Source: an uncultured Oscillospiraceae bacterium (lineage in GTDB: Bacteria > Bacillota > Clostridia > Oscillospirales > Acutalibacteraceae). From it: a stretch of DNA of 19,131 nucleotides. The DNA lies in NCBI GenBank assembly GCA_900552225.1, contig URYX01000013.1:1-19131 (forward strand), written 5' to 3'. Under the pieces are notes generated by a model. That model searched no databases. It saw only the letters and a list, made by a program, of their open reading frames with translations, and was not told the origin of the DNA. Positions within the stretch are counted from its first letter, which is position 1. Every line of letters begins with the position of its first letter. A program made the translations under genes and the position numbers. Below, one piece after another: positions 7,179 through 14,315 of the stretch.

Positions 7179-7847
7179 GTGCTTTCGGAGGAGGATGCGC
7201 AGGAGGCGTCTCTGCGGGAGGCGCTGGCCTCTTACTTTTTATATATGCCGCCGTTTGGCATACAGTCGGCCCTCGGCCGGCAGCATACCGCCCGCCAGCT
7301 CGGGCTGCTGCTCGCGCTGGAATGGCGGGGGCTGCTGCGCTTTGCCGGGCGGCCGCGCCCGCTGTGGGAGGGGGACTTGACGGCCCTCGTGCGGGCGCTG
7401 ACGGATGCGGCGCGGGAGCCGATGGATGCCCTGTGTGCCTCCCTGTCCGTCCATCTGCCCTCCCGCGCACTGCCGCTCGGCTATGAGCCGCGGCTGCTGC
7501 CGCTCGGCATCACTCTGCTGCTGCGGCTGGCCGCCGCCACCGGCCGGGTCGAGGTACGTCTGCTGCCGTACCCGGGGGATGCCACGCTGCACATCGCGGG
7601 GGCGGGCCCGTTTTCCGTCGAGCCGTTTTCCGACGGCCTGCGTGAGATTGCGCGGCTGCACGGCGGGCGTCTGCTGCTGACACCGCACAGCGCGGCGCTG
7701 TCCCTTTCCGCACAGCAAAAAGCCGTGGGAAGGGCGCCCCTTCCCACGGCAGAGCTGTTTTCGGAAAACCCGGTTTCTCCGTTTTGCCTCGGCTTTTACG
7801 CGTTGCTGTCCGAGGACGGATCCATCAGCGCCGGTCCGGGAAGCTGA
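7179..7847 (+). CDS. Hypothetical protein resembling a degenerate histidine-kinase ATPase domain
   Basis: A 222-residue soluble protein; function not recognised. The stretch from about residue 100 to 175 has the outline of the GHKL ATPase domain of sensor kinases: a helical segment LLPLGITLLLRLAAA where the N-box helix would be, a strand pair VEVRLLPYPGDATLHIAG, then GLREIARLHGGRLLL, which closely matches the end of that domain (GLxIxxxxxxxHGGxL). The N-box asparagine and G-box residues are missing, so ATP binding is doubtful, and there is no membrane or phospho-acceptor domain. Start: GTG 7179 preceded by AAGGAGGG 5 nt upstream. The last ~40 residues are encoded across the neighbouring gene's terminator and overlap the 3' end of that gene by 52 bp, so the C-terminus looks like a late extension. 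Confidence 0.65.
   Translation: MLSEEDAQEASLREALASYFLYMPPFGIQSALGRQHTARQLGLLLALEWRGLLRFAGRPRPLWEGDLTALVRALTDAAREPMDALCASLSVHLPSRALPLGYEPRLLPLGITLLLRLAAATGRVEVRLLPYPGDATLHIAGAGPFSVEPFSDGLREIARLHGGRLLLTPHSAALSLSAQQKAVGRAPLPTAELFSENPVSPFCLGFYALLSEDGSISAGPGS
7722..7750 (-). terminator. Terminator of the gltA-membrane protein transcript
   Basis: A perfect 13-bp stem, GCCGTGGGAAGGG (7722-7734) with CCCTTCCCACGGC (7738-7750), followed on the minus strand by TTTTT. It lies 45 nt past the stop codon of the membrane protein gene but inside the coding region of the opposing plus-strand gene. Confidence 0.85.
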
Positions 7848-8695
7848 GCCTCCTCCGCCTCCGGCTCCTCCTCCCTGACCGGGAGTGTGTACCAGTACCG
7901 TAAAACGACCACGGCAAACAGCGCCAGCAGCAGATCGGGCAGCGAGGCAATCGATACGACGTTGACCGCCTGCTGCGGATACAGCAGCAGCATCCCGCAG
8001 CGGGACAGCACACCGCTGCCGCCGGCCACGGCCGCCAGCAGCGTCACCGCCACGAGCGTAGGAGCCTTCACCGAGTCGCCGTCCACGGAGCGGCGGCCGA
8101 GCAGGAACAGAAACAGCAGCGGAAGCGCCAGCAGCGCAAATTCGAAAATGCTCTCGCTGAACCGGACGGCGAATGTATAGGACACGGTATAGCGCGCCAG
8201 CCGCATCCACAGCCACAGCATCGGGACAAACAGCCACGCGCGTCCGGTCAGAGGATCCTGTGCGGCCCCGCGCAGCCAGCAGATGCCGAGCCACAGCATG
8301 GCCAGGCCTCCGGCAATGCCGCACAGCAGTGTCAGCCAGAATAGCAGCCGATCCAGCGCACTGATCTCCTGCGCCGAAGGGGCGGGAAGCCGCCTCGTCA
8401 TCCAGAACCGCATCAGGTCATACAGCTGCTGCAGCAGAATGGCACCCCCCGCCGCCGCGGCGGCGCCGCCGACAGGCCGCGCCGCCCTGCCCTCAATCGG
8501 CCGCGCCATGACGCTGCGGCTGCGGCGCCGCTGCCACAGCCAGACAAGCAGCCAGACGGCCAGACAGCCGTAGGCGGCCGCATAGCGTCCGAGCTGAGAG
8601 CCGATCTGCGGCAGAAGAGCTGTGCGCCATACGACGGTCAGCACTGTCAGTGCGGCCGCCGTTATTCCGGTTATCCTCTCACGCGGTTGAATCAC
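7796..8695 (-). CDS. Hypothetical multi-pass membrane protein
   Basis: A 299-residue integral membrane protein with about eight hydrophobic segments (near residues 10-28, 35-52, an Ala/Gly-rich one, a long Leu/Trp-rich one, and four more) and an acidic C-terminal tail (REEEPEAEEAQ). I recognise no family or catalytic motif. It is Ala-, Leu- and Trp-rich and of low complexity, so similarity searches will be weak. Start: GTG 8695, with GGAGG 8 nt upstream. It begins 43 nt after citrate synthase on the same strand, with a small hairpin between, and probably shares its transcript. Its 3' end overlaps the convergent gene by 52 bp. Confidence 0.75.
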   Translation of the reverse strand: MIQPRERITGITAAALTVLTVVWRTALLPQIGSQLGRYAAAYGCLAVWLLVWLWQRRRSRSVMARPIEGRAARPVGGAAAAAGGAILLQQLYDLMRFWMTRRLPAPSAQEISALDRLLFWLTLLCGIAGGLAMLWLGICWLRGAAQDPLTGRAWLFVPMLWLWMRLARYTVSYTFAVRFSESIFEFALLALPLLFLFLLGRRSVDGDSVKAPTLVAVTLLAAVAGGSGVLSRCGMLLLYPQQAVNVVSIASLPDLLLALFAVVVLRYWYTLPVREEEPEAEEAQLPGPALMDPSSDSNA

Positions 8696-8713
8696 CGATA
8701 AAACCTCCTGTCG

Positions 8714-8731
8714 GCCCGCTGTCCGGCGGGC
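8714..8731 (-). other. Intercistronic hairpin between gltA and the membrane protein gene
   Basis: GCCCGC (8714-8719) pairs with GCGGGC (8726-8731) around a 6-nt loop, with no T tract on the minus strand. It may stabilise the upstream message or slow readthrough into the membrane protein gene. Confidence 0.45.
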
Positions 8732-8738
8732 GATATTC

Positions 8739-10103
8739 TCAGCGCTGATCGAGCGGTACATACTGCTGCGGCTTGGTAATGGATTTGTAGGCCGGGCGGA
8801 TGATCCGGTTGCAGGACGAGATTTCCTCCAGACGGTGCGCACACCAGCCGGCCATCCGTGCCAGCGCAAACAGCGGGGTATACAGGGCCGGGTCGATCCG
8901 CAGGCTCCGGTATACCAGGCCCGAATACAGGTCTACATTGGCGCAGACGGCACGCGGCTCGGCAAAATGACGGTTGAGCACGGCCGGGGCCAGCTGCTCG
9001 ACCTTGGTCAGCAGCTCAAAGTCCTCGCCGTATCCGTTCTGTTCGGCGAGGCTCCGGGCATACCTCTTCAGAATGCGGGCACGCGGGTCGGACAACGTAT
9101 ATACGGCATGGCCCATGCCGTAGATCAGGCCGCTGCCGTCGCCGGCCTCCTTGCGGCGGATTTTCTCCAGAAATGCGGTGATTTCCTCGTCGTCCCGGTA
9201 ATCGTGCACTCCCGCCTTGATGGCATCGAGCATTTCGAGTACCTTGATATTGGCACCGCCGTGCCGCGGGCCCTTCAGCGAGCCGATGGCGGCGGAAATG
9301 GCGGAGTAGGTGTCCGTCCCGGAGGAACTGAGCACGCGGGTGGCAAAGGTGGAGTTGTTGCCGCCGCCGTGCTCAGCGTGAAGCATCAGACAGATGTCGA
9401 GCAGCCGCGCCTCCTCGGGCGTATAGTGCTTGTCGGCCCGGATGGTCCGCAGCACGGTTTCCGCGGCGGACAGTCCGTTTTCAATCTGATGGAAATACAT
9501 GCTCTTGTGGTCGTACTGGCGCCGCTTGACCTGATAGGCATAGCCCATAATGGTCGGCAGCATGGCCATCAGGTCGATCGACTGCCGCAGCACGTTTTCC
9601 AGGGACAGATCGTCCGGGTTGTCATCGTAGGAATACAGGGCCAGCACCGAGCGCTGCATCTTATTCATAATATTCGGAGAGGGGGCCTTGATAATCATAT
9701 CCTCCGCAAAATACAGCGGCAGCTCCCGTCGCTCGGACAGCAGATCACAAAATGCCGTCAGCTCCGTCCGGGTCGGCAGCCGCCCGAACAGCAGCAGCCA
9801 GGCGGCCTCCTCATAGCCGAAGCGCTGCTCCGCGACGCAGGTCTCCACCATATCGACGATGTTGATGCCGCGATAGGACAGCTCACCGTCGATGGCGGTT
9901 TTCTCTCCCTCGCTGATGACGTAGCCGTGCACGTTGCAGATGCCGGTAAGGCCGGCGACCACACCGCTGCCGTCCGCATTGCGCAGACCGCGCTTGACGT
10001 CGTAGCGGCCGTATTTTTCCGCGTCGATCAGGGTATTTTTGCGGATTTCTCCGCATAAGGTGGTAAGGGCCTCCCGGGGAAAGTCCAAACGGGCTTCGTT
10101 CAT
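8739..10103 (-). CDS. gltA: Citrate synthase
   Basis: A 454-residue citrate/2-methylcitrate synthase family enzyme that condenses acetyl-CoA with oxaloacetate. The three catalytic residues are visible: H245 in HAEHGGGNNST, H332 in GMGHAVYTLSDPRA, and D391 in ANVDLYSGLVY; the KGPRHGGAN segment (H281) is also intact. The ~45-residue N-terminal extension before GVVAGLTGICNVHGY, and the DNPDD insert region, match the clostridial long form. No aconitase or isocitrate dehydrogenase gene is adjacent, so the pathway around it must be encoded elsewhere or be partial. A consensus promoter and a ~100-nt leader precede it, and AAAGGA lies 10 nt before the ATG. A 2-methylcitrate role cannot be excluded from sequence alone. 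Confidence 0.94.
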   Translation of the reverse strand: MNEARLDFPREALTTLCGEIRKNTLIDAEKYGRYDVKRGLRNADGSGVVAGLTGICNVHGYVISEGEKTAIDGELSYRGINIVDMVETCVAEQRFGYEEAAWLLLFGRLPTRTELTAFCDLLSERRELPLYFAEDMIIKAPSPNIMNKMQRSVLALYSYDDNPDDLSLENVLRQSIDLMAMLPTIMGYAYQVKRRQYDHKSMYFHQIENGLSAAETVLRTIRADKHYTPEEARLLDICLMLHAEHGGGNNSTFATRVLSSSGTDTYSAISAAIGSLKGPRHGGANIKVLEMLDAIKAGVHDYRDDEEITAFLEKIRRKEAGDGSGLIYGMGHAVYTLSDPRARILKRYARSLAEQNGYGEDFELLTKVEQLAPAVLNRHFAEPRAVCANVDLYSGLVYRSLRIDPALYTPLFALARMAGWCAHRLEEISSCNRIIRPAYKSITKPQQYVPLDQR

Positions 10104-10210
10104 GTCAGTCTCATCCTTTGCGTTGGCCTTGACCGCCGGACAGGCCGCCCTGCGATCCTTCGGCAGAACGGCCGCCCGGTTTCGGGCATCCGCCTTGCCT
10201 TTAAGGCTTT

Positions 10211-10239
10211 ATTATACTAAATTGTCTGCATAAAGTCAA
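10211..10239 (-). promoter_or_regulatory. Strong sigma-A promoter of gltA
   Basis: On the minus strand TTGACT (10239-10234), 17-bp spacer, perfect TATAAT (10216-10211). The transcript would have a leader of about 100 nt containing small GCCTT/AGGC and CCCG/CGGG hairpins. Confidence 0.88.
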
Positions 10240-10257
10240 GAGAAAGGAAGAAACCTG

Positions 10258-11289
10258 ATGCGAGGAAACGGAAAATTTTATGCGCTGCTGCTGTTGCTGA
10301 CGGCCGGAGCACTGCTGCTGTTCCCGGTCTGCCTGCTGCCCGCCTCCGGCGAGCCGCAACCGGACGGCCCGGCTGCGTCAACGGCCGGCTCCTCGGCCGC
10401 CGCCGAAACGACGGCGGTGCCGGCAAGCCGGGACGATACGGACACCTCCGTCTTCCTGGTGCTCCATGCCGACGGCACCCGGGTCAGCGCCATTGCCGAG
10501 CGGGACTTTTTGGTGTATACGCTGGCGGCGGAAATGCTGCCGGATTTTGAGGAGGAGGCGCTCAAGGCACAGGCGGTGGCCTCCTACACCTATTTCTGCT
10601 ATGAGCGCGACCGCGAGCTGGCGAGCCCGTCGGAGGCGCTGCACGGTGCAGATTTTGCCGATACCCCCGTGGCCTATCCGGACGGGTACTGCGAGGAGTA
10701 TTGGCGGAAAAAGTGGGGCGACGAGGCGTTTGACCGCTATTACCCGCGCCTGTGCGCCGCGGTGGATGCGGTGGCGGGGGAGCGGATTCTGTATCAGGGA
10801 CAGCCGATTCTGGCGGCCTATCACGCTATCTCCGGCGGAGTGACCGAGCTGCCGGAGGTGGTGTGGTCGGGAGCCTTTCCCTATCTGCAGTCGGTGGCGA
10901 GCCCGGGCGATGAGCTGGCGCCGCAGTACGAGACGACGGTGACGCTGACGCCGGAGGCGCTGCGGGAGGCGCTTGACGGCGTGGAGGGCCTCTCGCTGCC
11001 GGAGGATCCCGCCGCCTGGCTCGGGGAGGCCGAGCGGTCGGCGGCCGGCACCGTGCTGGCACTGCCCGTCGGGGGCGTTTCCCTGTCCGGGCAGGAATGG
11101 CGAAGACGTCTCGGACTGCGCTCCGCCTGCTTTACGGCCGCCTACGCGGACGGCCGCTTTACCTTTACCGTACAGGGCTACGGCCACGGCGTCGGCATGA
11201 GTCAGTATGGGGCGGAATATCTTGCCAAGGCCGGCTACAGCTACCGCGAGATTCTGCAGTATTATTATAAAGATGTAACGGTCGGCTGA
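10258..11289 (+). CDS. SpoIID/LytB-domain protein (probable lytic transglycosylase)
   Basis: A 343-residue envelope protein of the SpoIID family. In endospore formers SpoIID degrades denuded peptidoglycan during engulfment together with SpoIIP and SpoIIM. A signal anchor (FYALLLLLTAGALLLFPVCLL) is followed by an Ala/Ser/Thr-rich linker to about residue 60. The domain shows the catalytic-glutamate region YTLAAEMLPDFEEEALKAQAVASYTY, the conserved YHAISGGVTE motif, and the C-terminal signature YGHGVGMSQYGAEYLAKAGYSY. Length equals that of B. subtilis SpoIID. None of the usual spoIID neighbours is present, so it could be a vegetative LytB-type paralogue. An AAAGGAAG site lies just upstream of the ATG. 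The promoter was not identified securely. Confidence 0.88.
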   Translation: MRGNGKFYALLLLLTAGALLLFPVCLLPASGEPQPDGPAASTAGSSAAAETTAVPASRDDTDTSVFLVLHADGTRVSAIAERDFLVYTLAAEMLPDFEEEALKAQAVASYTYFCYERDRELASPSEALHGADFADTPVAYPDGYCEEYWRKKWGDEAFDRYYPRLCAAVDAVAGERILYQGQPILAAYHAISGGVTELPEVVWSGAFPYLQSVASPGDELAPQYETTVTLTPEALREALDGVEGLSLPEDPAAWLGEAERSAAGTVLALPVGGVSLSGQEWRRRLGLRSACFTAAYADGRFTFTVQGYGHGVGMSQYGAEYLAKAGYSYREILQYYYKDVTVG

Positions 11290-11352
11290 GGCGACCGGAA
11301 AAACGCTCCCCCGGAAAATTGCCGTCGCGCGGAATTTCGGCGGCCGCCCGCC

Positions 11353-11381
11353 TTGTATTTTCGGCGACGGTGTGGTATACT
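11353..11381 (+). promoter_or_regulatory. Promoter of the carboxypeptidase-nuclease operon
   Basis: TTGTAT (11353-11358), 17-bp spacer, TATACT (11376-11381), 37 nt before the chosen ATG at 11418. It would drive the three coupled genes to 13833. Confidence 0.75.
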
Positions 11382-11417
11382 GAACCCTGTGATTTACGGG
11401 AAAGGACGTTGGACGCT

Positions 11418-12473
11418 ATGGCTTTGGAAACACATGAGGCGGGGAACCGCCGCCGCGCACGGAGAAAACGGCAAAAGCAGGCGCAGCTTCTGATGTGTGC
11501 GGTGCTGTTTGCGGTGCTGCTGATCGGTGCGGCAATTTGCCTTGTCAAGGGCATCCGGAAGATCGGGTCGGAGCCTTCCGGCTCCTCCTCCGCCACCGTC
11601 GGAACCACGACGGCCGCCCCCACGACCACCACCACGACCTACGCGACGCTGGCCGCCGCTGAGCTGGACGCGCAGATGCAGTGCCGCGGCGTGCTGCTGT
11701 ACGACGCCACGCACGATACGGTGCTCTATCGCCTGCGGGCCTCCTCCTCGGATATCTATTATCCGGCCAGCCTGACCAAGCTGCTGACGGCGGCCGTGGC
11801 CTGCCGCTGCCTGCCGGAGGATGCGGTGCTGACTGTCGGGTCGGAGATTGCGCTGACCGAGTGGGACGCCAGCATGGCCTACCTGTCGCAGGGCAGCACG
11901 CTGACGCTGCCGGAGGTGCTGGACGCGCTGCTGCTGCGCTCGGGGGCGGATGCCGCCTACTGCATTGCGGTCAATGTGGCGCGCTCACTCTCCGCCGATC
12001 CTCTGACGGATACGGAGGCGGTCGAGGCGTTTGTCCAGCTGATGAACGACACCGCCAAGGAACTGGGTGCCACCCATTCCTACTTTGTGACGCCGGACGG
12101 GTATCACGACCTGTACCACTGCACCACGGCGGAGGATCTGCTGAAAATTGCCCTGTATGCCGATAGCTTTCCGCTGATTCACCGCTGCGTGGGACAGGCC
12201 GAGAGCGACGGCTACACCAATACCAACGAGCTGCTGCTTCCGGACAGCGAGCACTATTATCCGTATGCCACCGGCCTGAAAACCGGGTTCACCGATGAGG
12301 CCGGCTGCTGTCTGGCGGCCTCAGCCGAAAAGGACGGCGTGCGGCTGTATGCCATCCTGCTTGGCGGGGCGGAGTCCGCCGGCCGCTTTGAGGATGCCCG
12401 GCTGCTGTTTGACCGGGGCTTTGCGCTGGCAGGTGTGCTGACGGAGCCGGCGGCGGAAGAAGGAGCCTCATGA
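11418..12473 (+). CDS. D-alanyl-D-alanine carboxypeptidase (penicillin-binding, S11 type)
   Basis: A 351-residue serine peptidase that trims the terminal D-Ala from peptidoglycan stem peptides outside the membrane. A basic N-terminus (RRRARRKRQKQ) precedes one membrane anchor (LLMCAVLFAVLLIGAAICLV), then a Thr/Ser-rich linker. The S11 motifs are SLTK with nucleophile S118, a second motif SGA-D at 175-178 where the family normally has SGN or S-x-N, and KTG at 288-290. The C-terminal PBP5 beta domain is absent, giving a short form. The ATG at 11418 has AAAGGA 11 nt upstream; a TTG three codons earlier is possible but badly spaced. Its stop overlaps the next ATG by four bases (ATGA). Confidence 0.9.
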   Translation: MALETHEAGNRRRARRKRQKQAQLLMCAVLFAVLLIGAAICLVKGIRKIGSEPSGSSSATVGTTTAAPTTTTTTYATLAAAELDAQMQCRGVLLYDATHDTVLYRLRASSSDIYYPASLTKLLTAAVACRCLPEDAVLTVGSEIALTEWDASMAYLSQGSTLTLPEVLDALLLRSGADAAYCIAVNVARSLSADPLTDTEAVEAFVQLMNDTAKELGATHSYFVTPDGYHDLYHCTTAEDLLKIALYADSFPLIHRCVGQAESDGYTNTNELLLPDSEHYYPYATGLKTGFTDEAGCCLAASAEKDGVRLYAILLGGAESAGRFEDARLLFDRGFALAGVLTEPAAEEGAS

Positions 12474-12877
12474 CCGTATTTGTGTGTGTGGACGACGAAA
12501 ACGGTATGCTGTTCAACCGACGGAGACAGAGCCGCGACCGCGTGCTGATTGAGGATGTTCTCCGGACGGCCGGCGGCGCACCGCTGTGGGTGTCCCCCTA
12601 TTCCGCCCCCCTGTTTGCGGAGGCGGACCCCGCCGTCCATACGGCGGAGCAGCCGCTGGAGGCGGCCGGTGCGGAGGAGGCCTGCTTTGTCGAGGTGCCT
12701 CCGCTGGCTCCGTGGCTTGCCCGCATTCAGACACTGATCGTATACCGCTGGAATCGGCTGTATCCCGCAGACCGCCGTCTGGATATCGATCCGGCACAGG
12801 GGTTTTCCCTGCGGGAGACCTCGGAGTTCGCCGGTTCCTCGCATGAGAAGATTACAAAGGAGGTCTGGAGCCGATGA
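12470..12877 (+). CDS. Conserved clostridial hypothetical protein
   Basis: A 135-residue soluble protein without signal peptide. I recall close relatives across Clostridia that share the start VCVDDxNGMxFNxRRQSRDRVL, the central CFVE motif, YRWNRxYPxD and the ending FxGSSHEKITKEV; some are labelled ribonuclease Z in databases, but I see no metallo-beta-lactamase HxHxDH motif, so that name is not supported. Function unknown. ATGA overlaps at both ends couple it to the carboxypeptidase before it and the nuclease after it, which suggests it is made in fixed ratio with them. It might act with or protect against the nuclease, but that is inference. Confidence 0.8.
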   Translation: MTVFVCVDDENGMLFNRRRQSRDRVLIEDVLRTAGGAPLWVSPYSAPLFAEADPAVHTAEQPLEAAGAEEACFVEVPPLAPWLARIQTLIVYRWNRLYPADRRLDIDPAQGFSLRETSEFAGSSHEKITKEVWSR

Positions 12878-13833
12878 GCCGATCTTCCAAACGCACCTCC
12901 GCTTTGGCGATTGCGGCCGTATGCCTGCTGGTGCTGCTGGCGGTGTGCGGAGCCGTGTGGTACCTTCACTCCGTCTCCGACCGGCCGTCCGCCTCGGATC
13001 CTCTGTCCTCCGTGTCGGAGGGCGGTCCGATCGGGCTTGACAATCTGCCGCCGTTTACCGGGCAGGCCTATGTGGCGCTGAATGACAATCAGCCGCTGTT
13101 TACCAAGGCGGAGCTGGTCACGGAATCCTACGAGACCTATGCCCCGCTGGACGAGCTCGGGCGCTGCGGCGTGACGGTCGCCTGCATCGGGCGCGACCTG
13201 ATGCCGACCGAGCCGCGCGGCAACATCGGCCAGGTGAAGCCCTCCGGCTGGCAGACGACCAAGTACGACATCGTTGACGGGAAATATCTGTATAACCGCT
13301 GCCATCTGATCGGATTCCAGCTGACCGGCGAGAATGCCAACCGCCAGAATCTCATCACCGGCACCCGCTTTATGAACACCAAAGGAATGCTGCCGTTTGA
13401 GAACATGGTGGCGGACTACATCAAGGAAACCGGGAATCATGTGCTGTACCGGGTGACGCCGATCTTCGAGGGGGATGACCTTGTGGCGAAGGGCGTCACC
13501 ATGGAGGCCCGCTCGGTGGAGGATGACGGCGAGGGCATCTGCTTCTATGTCTATGTGTACAACTGCCAGCCTGGCGTCGTGATTGACTATGCCGCCGGAG
13601 ACAGCCGCCTGCAGACGGAGGAGGAGCGCACGGCCGGGAGCACAGCGGGCACGTCCGCCGGAACAGAGGCCCCGCAGGAGACCTACATTCTCAACACCGG
13701 CACGCAGAAGTTCCATAAGCCCTCCTGCGGCTCGGTCGAATCCATCCGGCCGGAAAACCGGAAGGAATATACCGGAAGCCGCGAGGAGCTGCTGACGGAG
13801 GGCTATGCCCCCTGCGGGAGCTGCAAGCCCTGA
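12874..13833 (+). CDS. Membrane-anchored DNA/RNA non-specific endonuclease with C-terminal Cys/His tail
   Basis: A 319-residue protein with one N-terminal membrane anchor (LAIAAVCLLVLLAVCGAVWYL), a nuclease domain and a metal-site-like tail. The nuclease part (about 45-245) belongs to the EndA-like beta-beta-alpha-metal group: YLYNRCHLIGFQLTG carries the general-base H144 (NRCH in place of DRGH) and ENANRQNLITGTRFMN supplies the metal-binding Asn region. A Ser/Thr/Gly-rich linker leads to a C-terminal module (about 270-319) with H281, C285, C314 and C317 in FHKPSC...CGSCKP, like the Ada-type metal-binding tail found on secreted proteins. It likely degrades extracellular nucleic acid at the cell surface. 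AAGGAGG lies 10 nt before the ATG. Confidence 0.88.
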   Translation: MSRSSKRTSALAIAAVCLLVLLAVCGAVWYLHSVSDRPSASDPLSSVSEGGPIGLDNLPPFTGQAYVALNDNQPLFTKAELVTESYETYAPLDELGRCGVTVACIGRDLMPTEPRGNIGQVKPSGWQTTKYDIVDGKYLYNRCHLIGFQLTGENANRQNLITGTRFMNTKGMLPFENMVADYIKETGNHVLYRVTPIFEGDDLVAKGVTMEARSVEDDGEGICFYVYVYNCQPGVVIDYAAGDSRLQTEEERTAGSTAGTSAGTEAPQETYILNTGTQKFHKPSCGSVESIRPENRKEYTGSREELLTEGYAPCGSCKP

Positions 13834-13892
13834 AGCCGCTCCCAAGACGGCAGAGGCCGGGTGCGTGTTTCCGCCACCCCTGAACAGACAAA

Positions 13893-13929
13893 AACAACAG
13901 CCGCCCGGGATAACCGGGCGGCCGTTGTT
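13893..13929. terminator. Bidirectional terminator after the nuclease gene
   Basis: CCGCCCGG (13901-13908) pairs with CCGGGCGG (13914-13921) around GATAA; an outer AACAAC/GTTGTT stem extends it. On the plus strand the T tract is short (GTTGTTT). On the minus strand it is better (TGTTGTTTTTG), although no minus-strand gene ends here. Confidence 0.7.
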
Positions 13930-14194
13930 TAAGAGGGTGTTGAGGAGGGTATGTACCCCTGCCGAGCGGCGGGTGCGGTTTCCGCCGGAACTCTCTTTCG
14001 GAGTACGCTTACAGTATAGCGGAGCTTTATGGCAGAGGTGTGACCCCTTTTTGAACATTTCATAAATGTTTTTCGGCCAAAGCGCGGCAAAAGGGCTCCT
14101 CGCAGGCCGTATACCCGTCGCTTTCCGTCGGCGGGACGGTGCCCCGGCGCGGTCTTTTTTGCCGCGGAACTTTCGGATTTTCGCGCCCGGAATC
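13930..14194. other. Non-coding stretch without a recognised gene
   Basis: No convincing coding region on either strand. It holds small hairpins: GGGT/ACCC around 13945-13960, AACATTT/AAATGTT (14054-14070) followed by TTT, and CCGTC/GACGG near 14130. A TATACT box on the minus strand near 14014 could start a short RNA ending at the 13893-13929 hairpin, but no good -35 accompanies it. Confidence 0.4.
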
Positions 14195-14223
14195 TTGACA
14201 AAGCGCCCGATTCCGGGTACTAT
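14195..14223 (+). promoter_or_regulatory. Sigma-A promoter of the kinase-MATE operon
   Basis: Perfect TTGACA (14195-14200), 17-bp spacer, TACTAT (14218-14223). The leader of about 85 nt contains two hairpins: TGCGGC/GCCGCA (near 14245-14262) inside CTCCC/GGGAG, and CCGCAGC/GCTGCGG (near 14279-14297), the latter ending about 6 nt before the GGAGG ribosome site. Confidence 0.87.
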
Positions 14224-14315
14224 AAACAAAGTGCCCTCCCTTGTGCGGCCTTACGCCGCAGGGGAGCGTGCTTATTTCCCGCAGCAGCCGCTGCGGCCGA
14301 TCGGAGGAACCGTTC

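Noticed and set aside
10201..10245. Sigma-E promoter for the SpoIID-like gene
   Set aside because: A CATAAAGT sequence resembles a sigma-E -10, but the spacing to an ATA-type -35 is poor and the same bases are fully explained by the gltA promoter.
12727..14229. Open frame of 500 codons on the minus strand
   Set aside because: It crosses the nuclease gene, the 13893-13929 hairpin and a non-coding stretch; no domain is recognisable.
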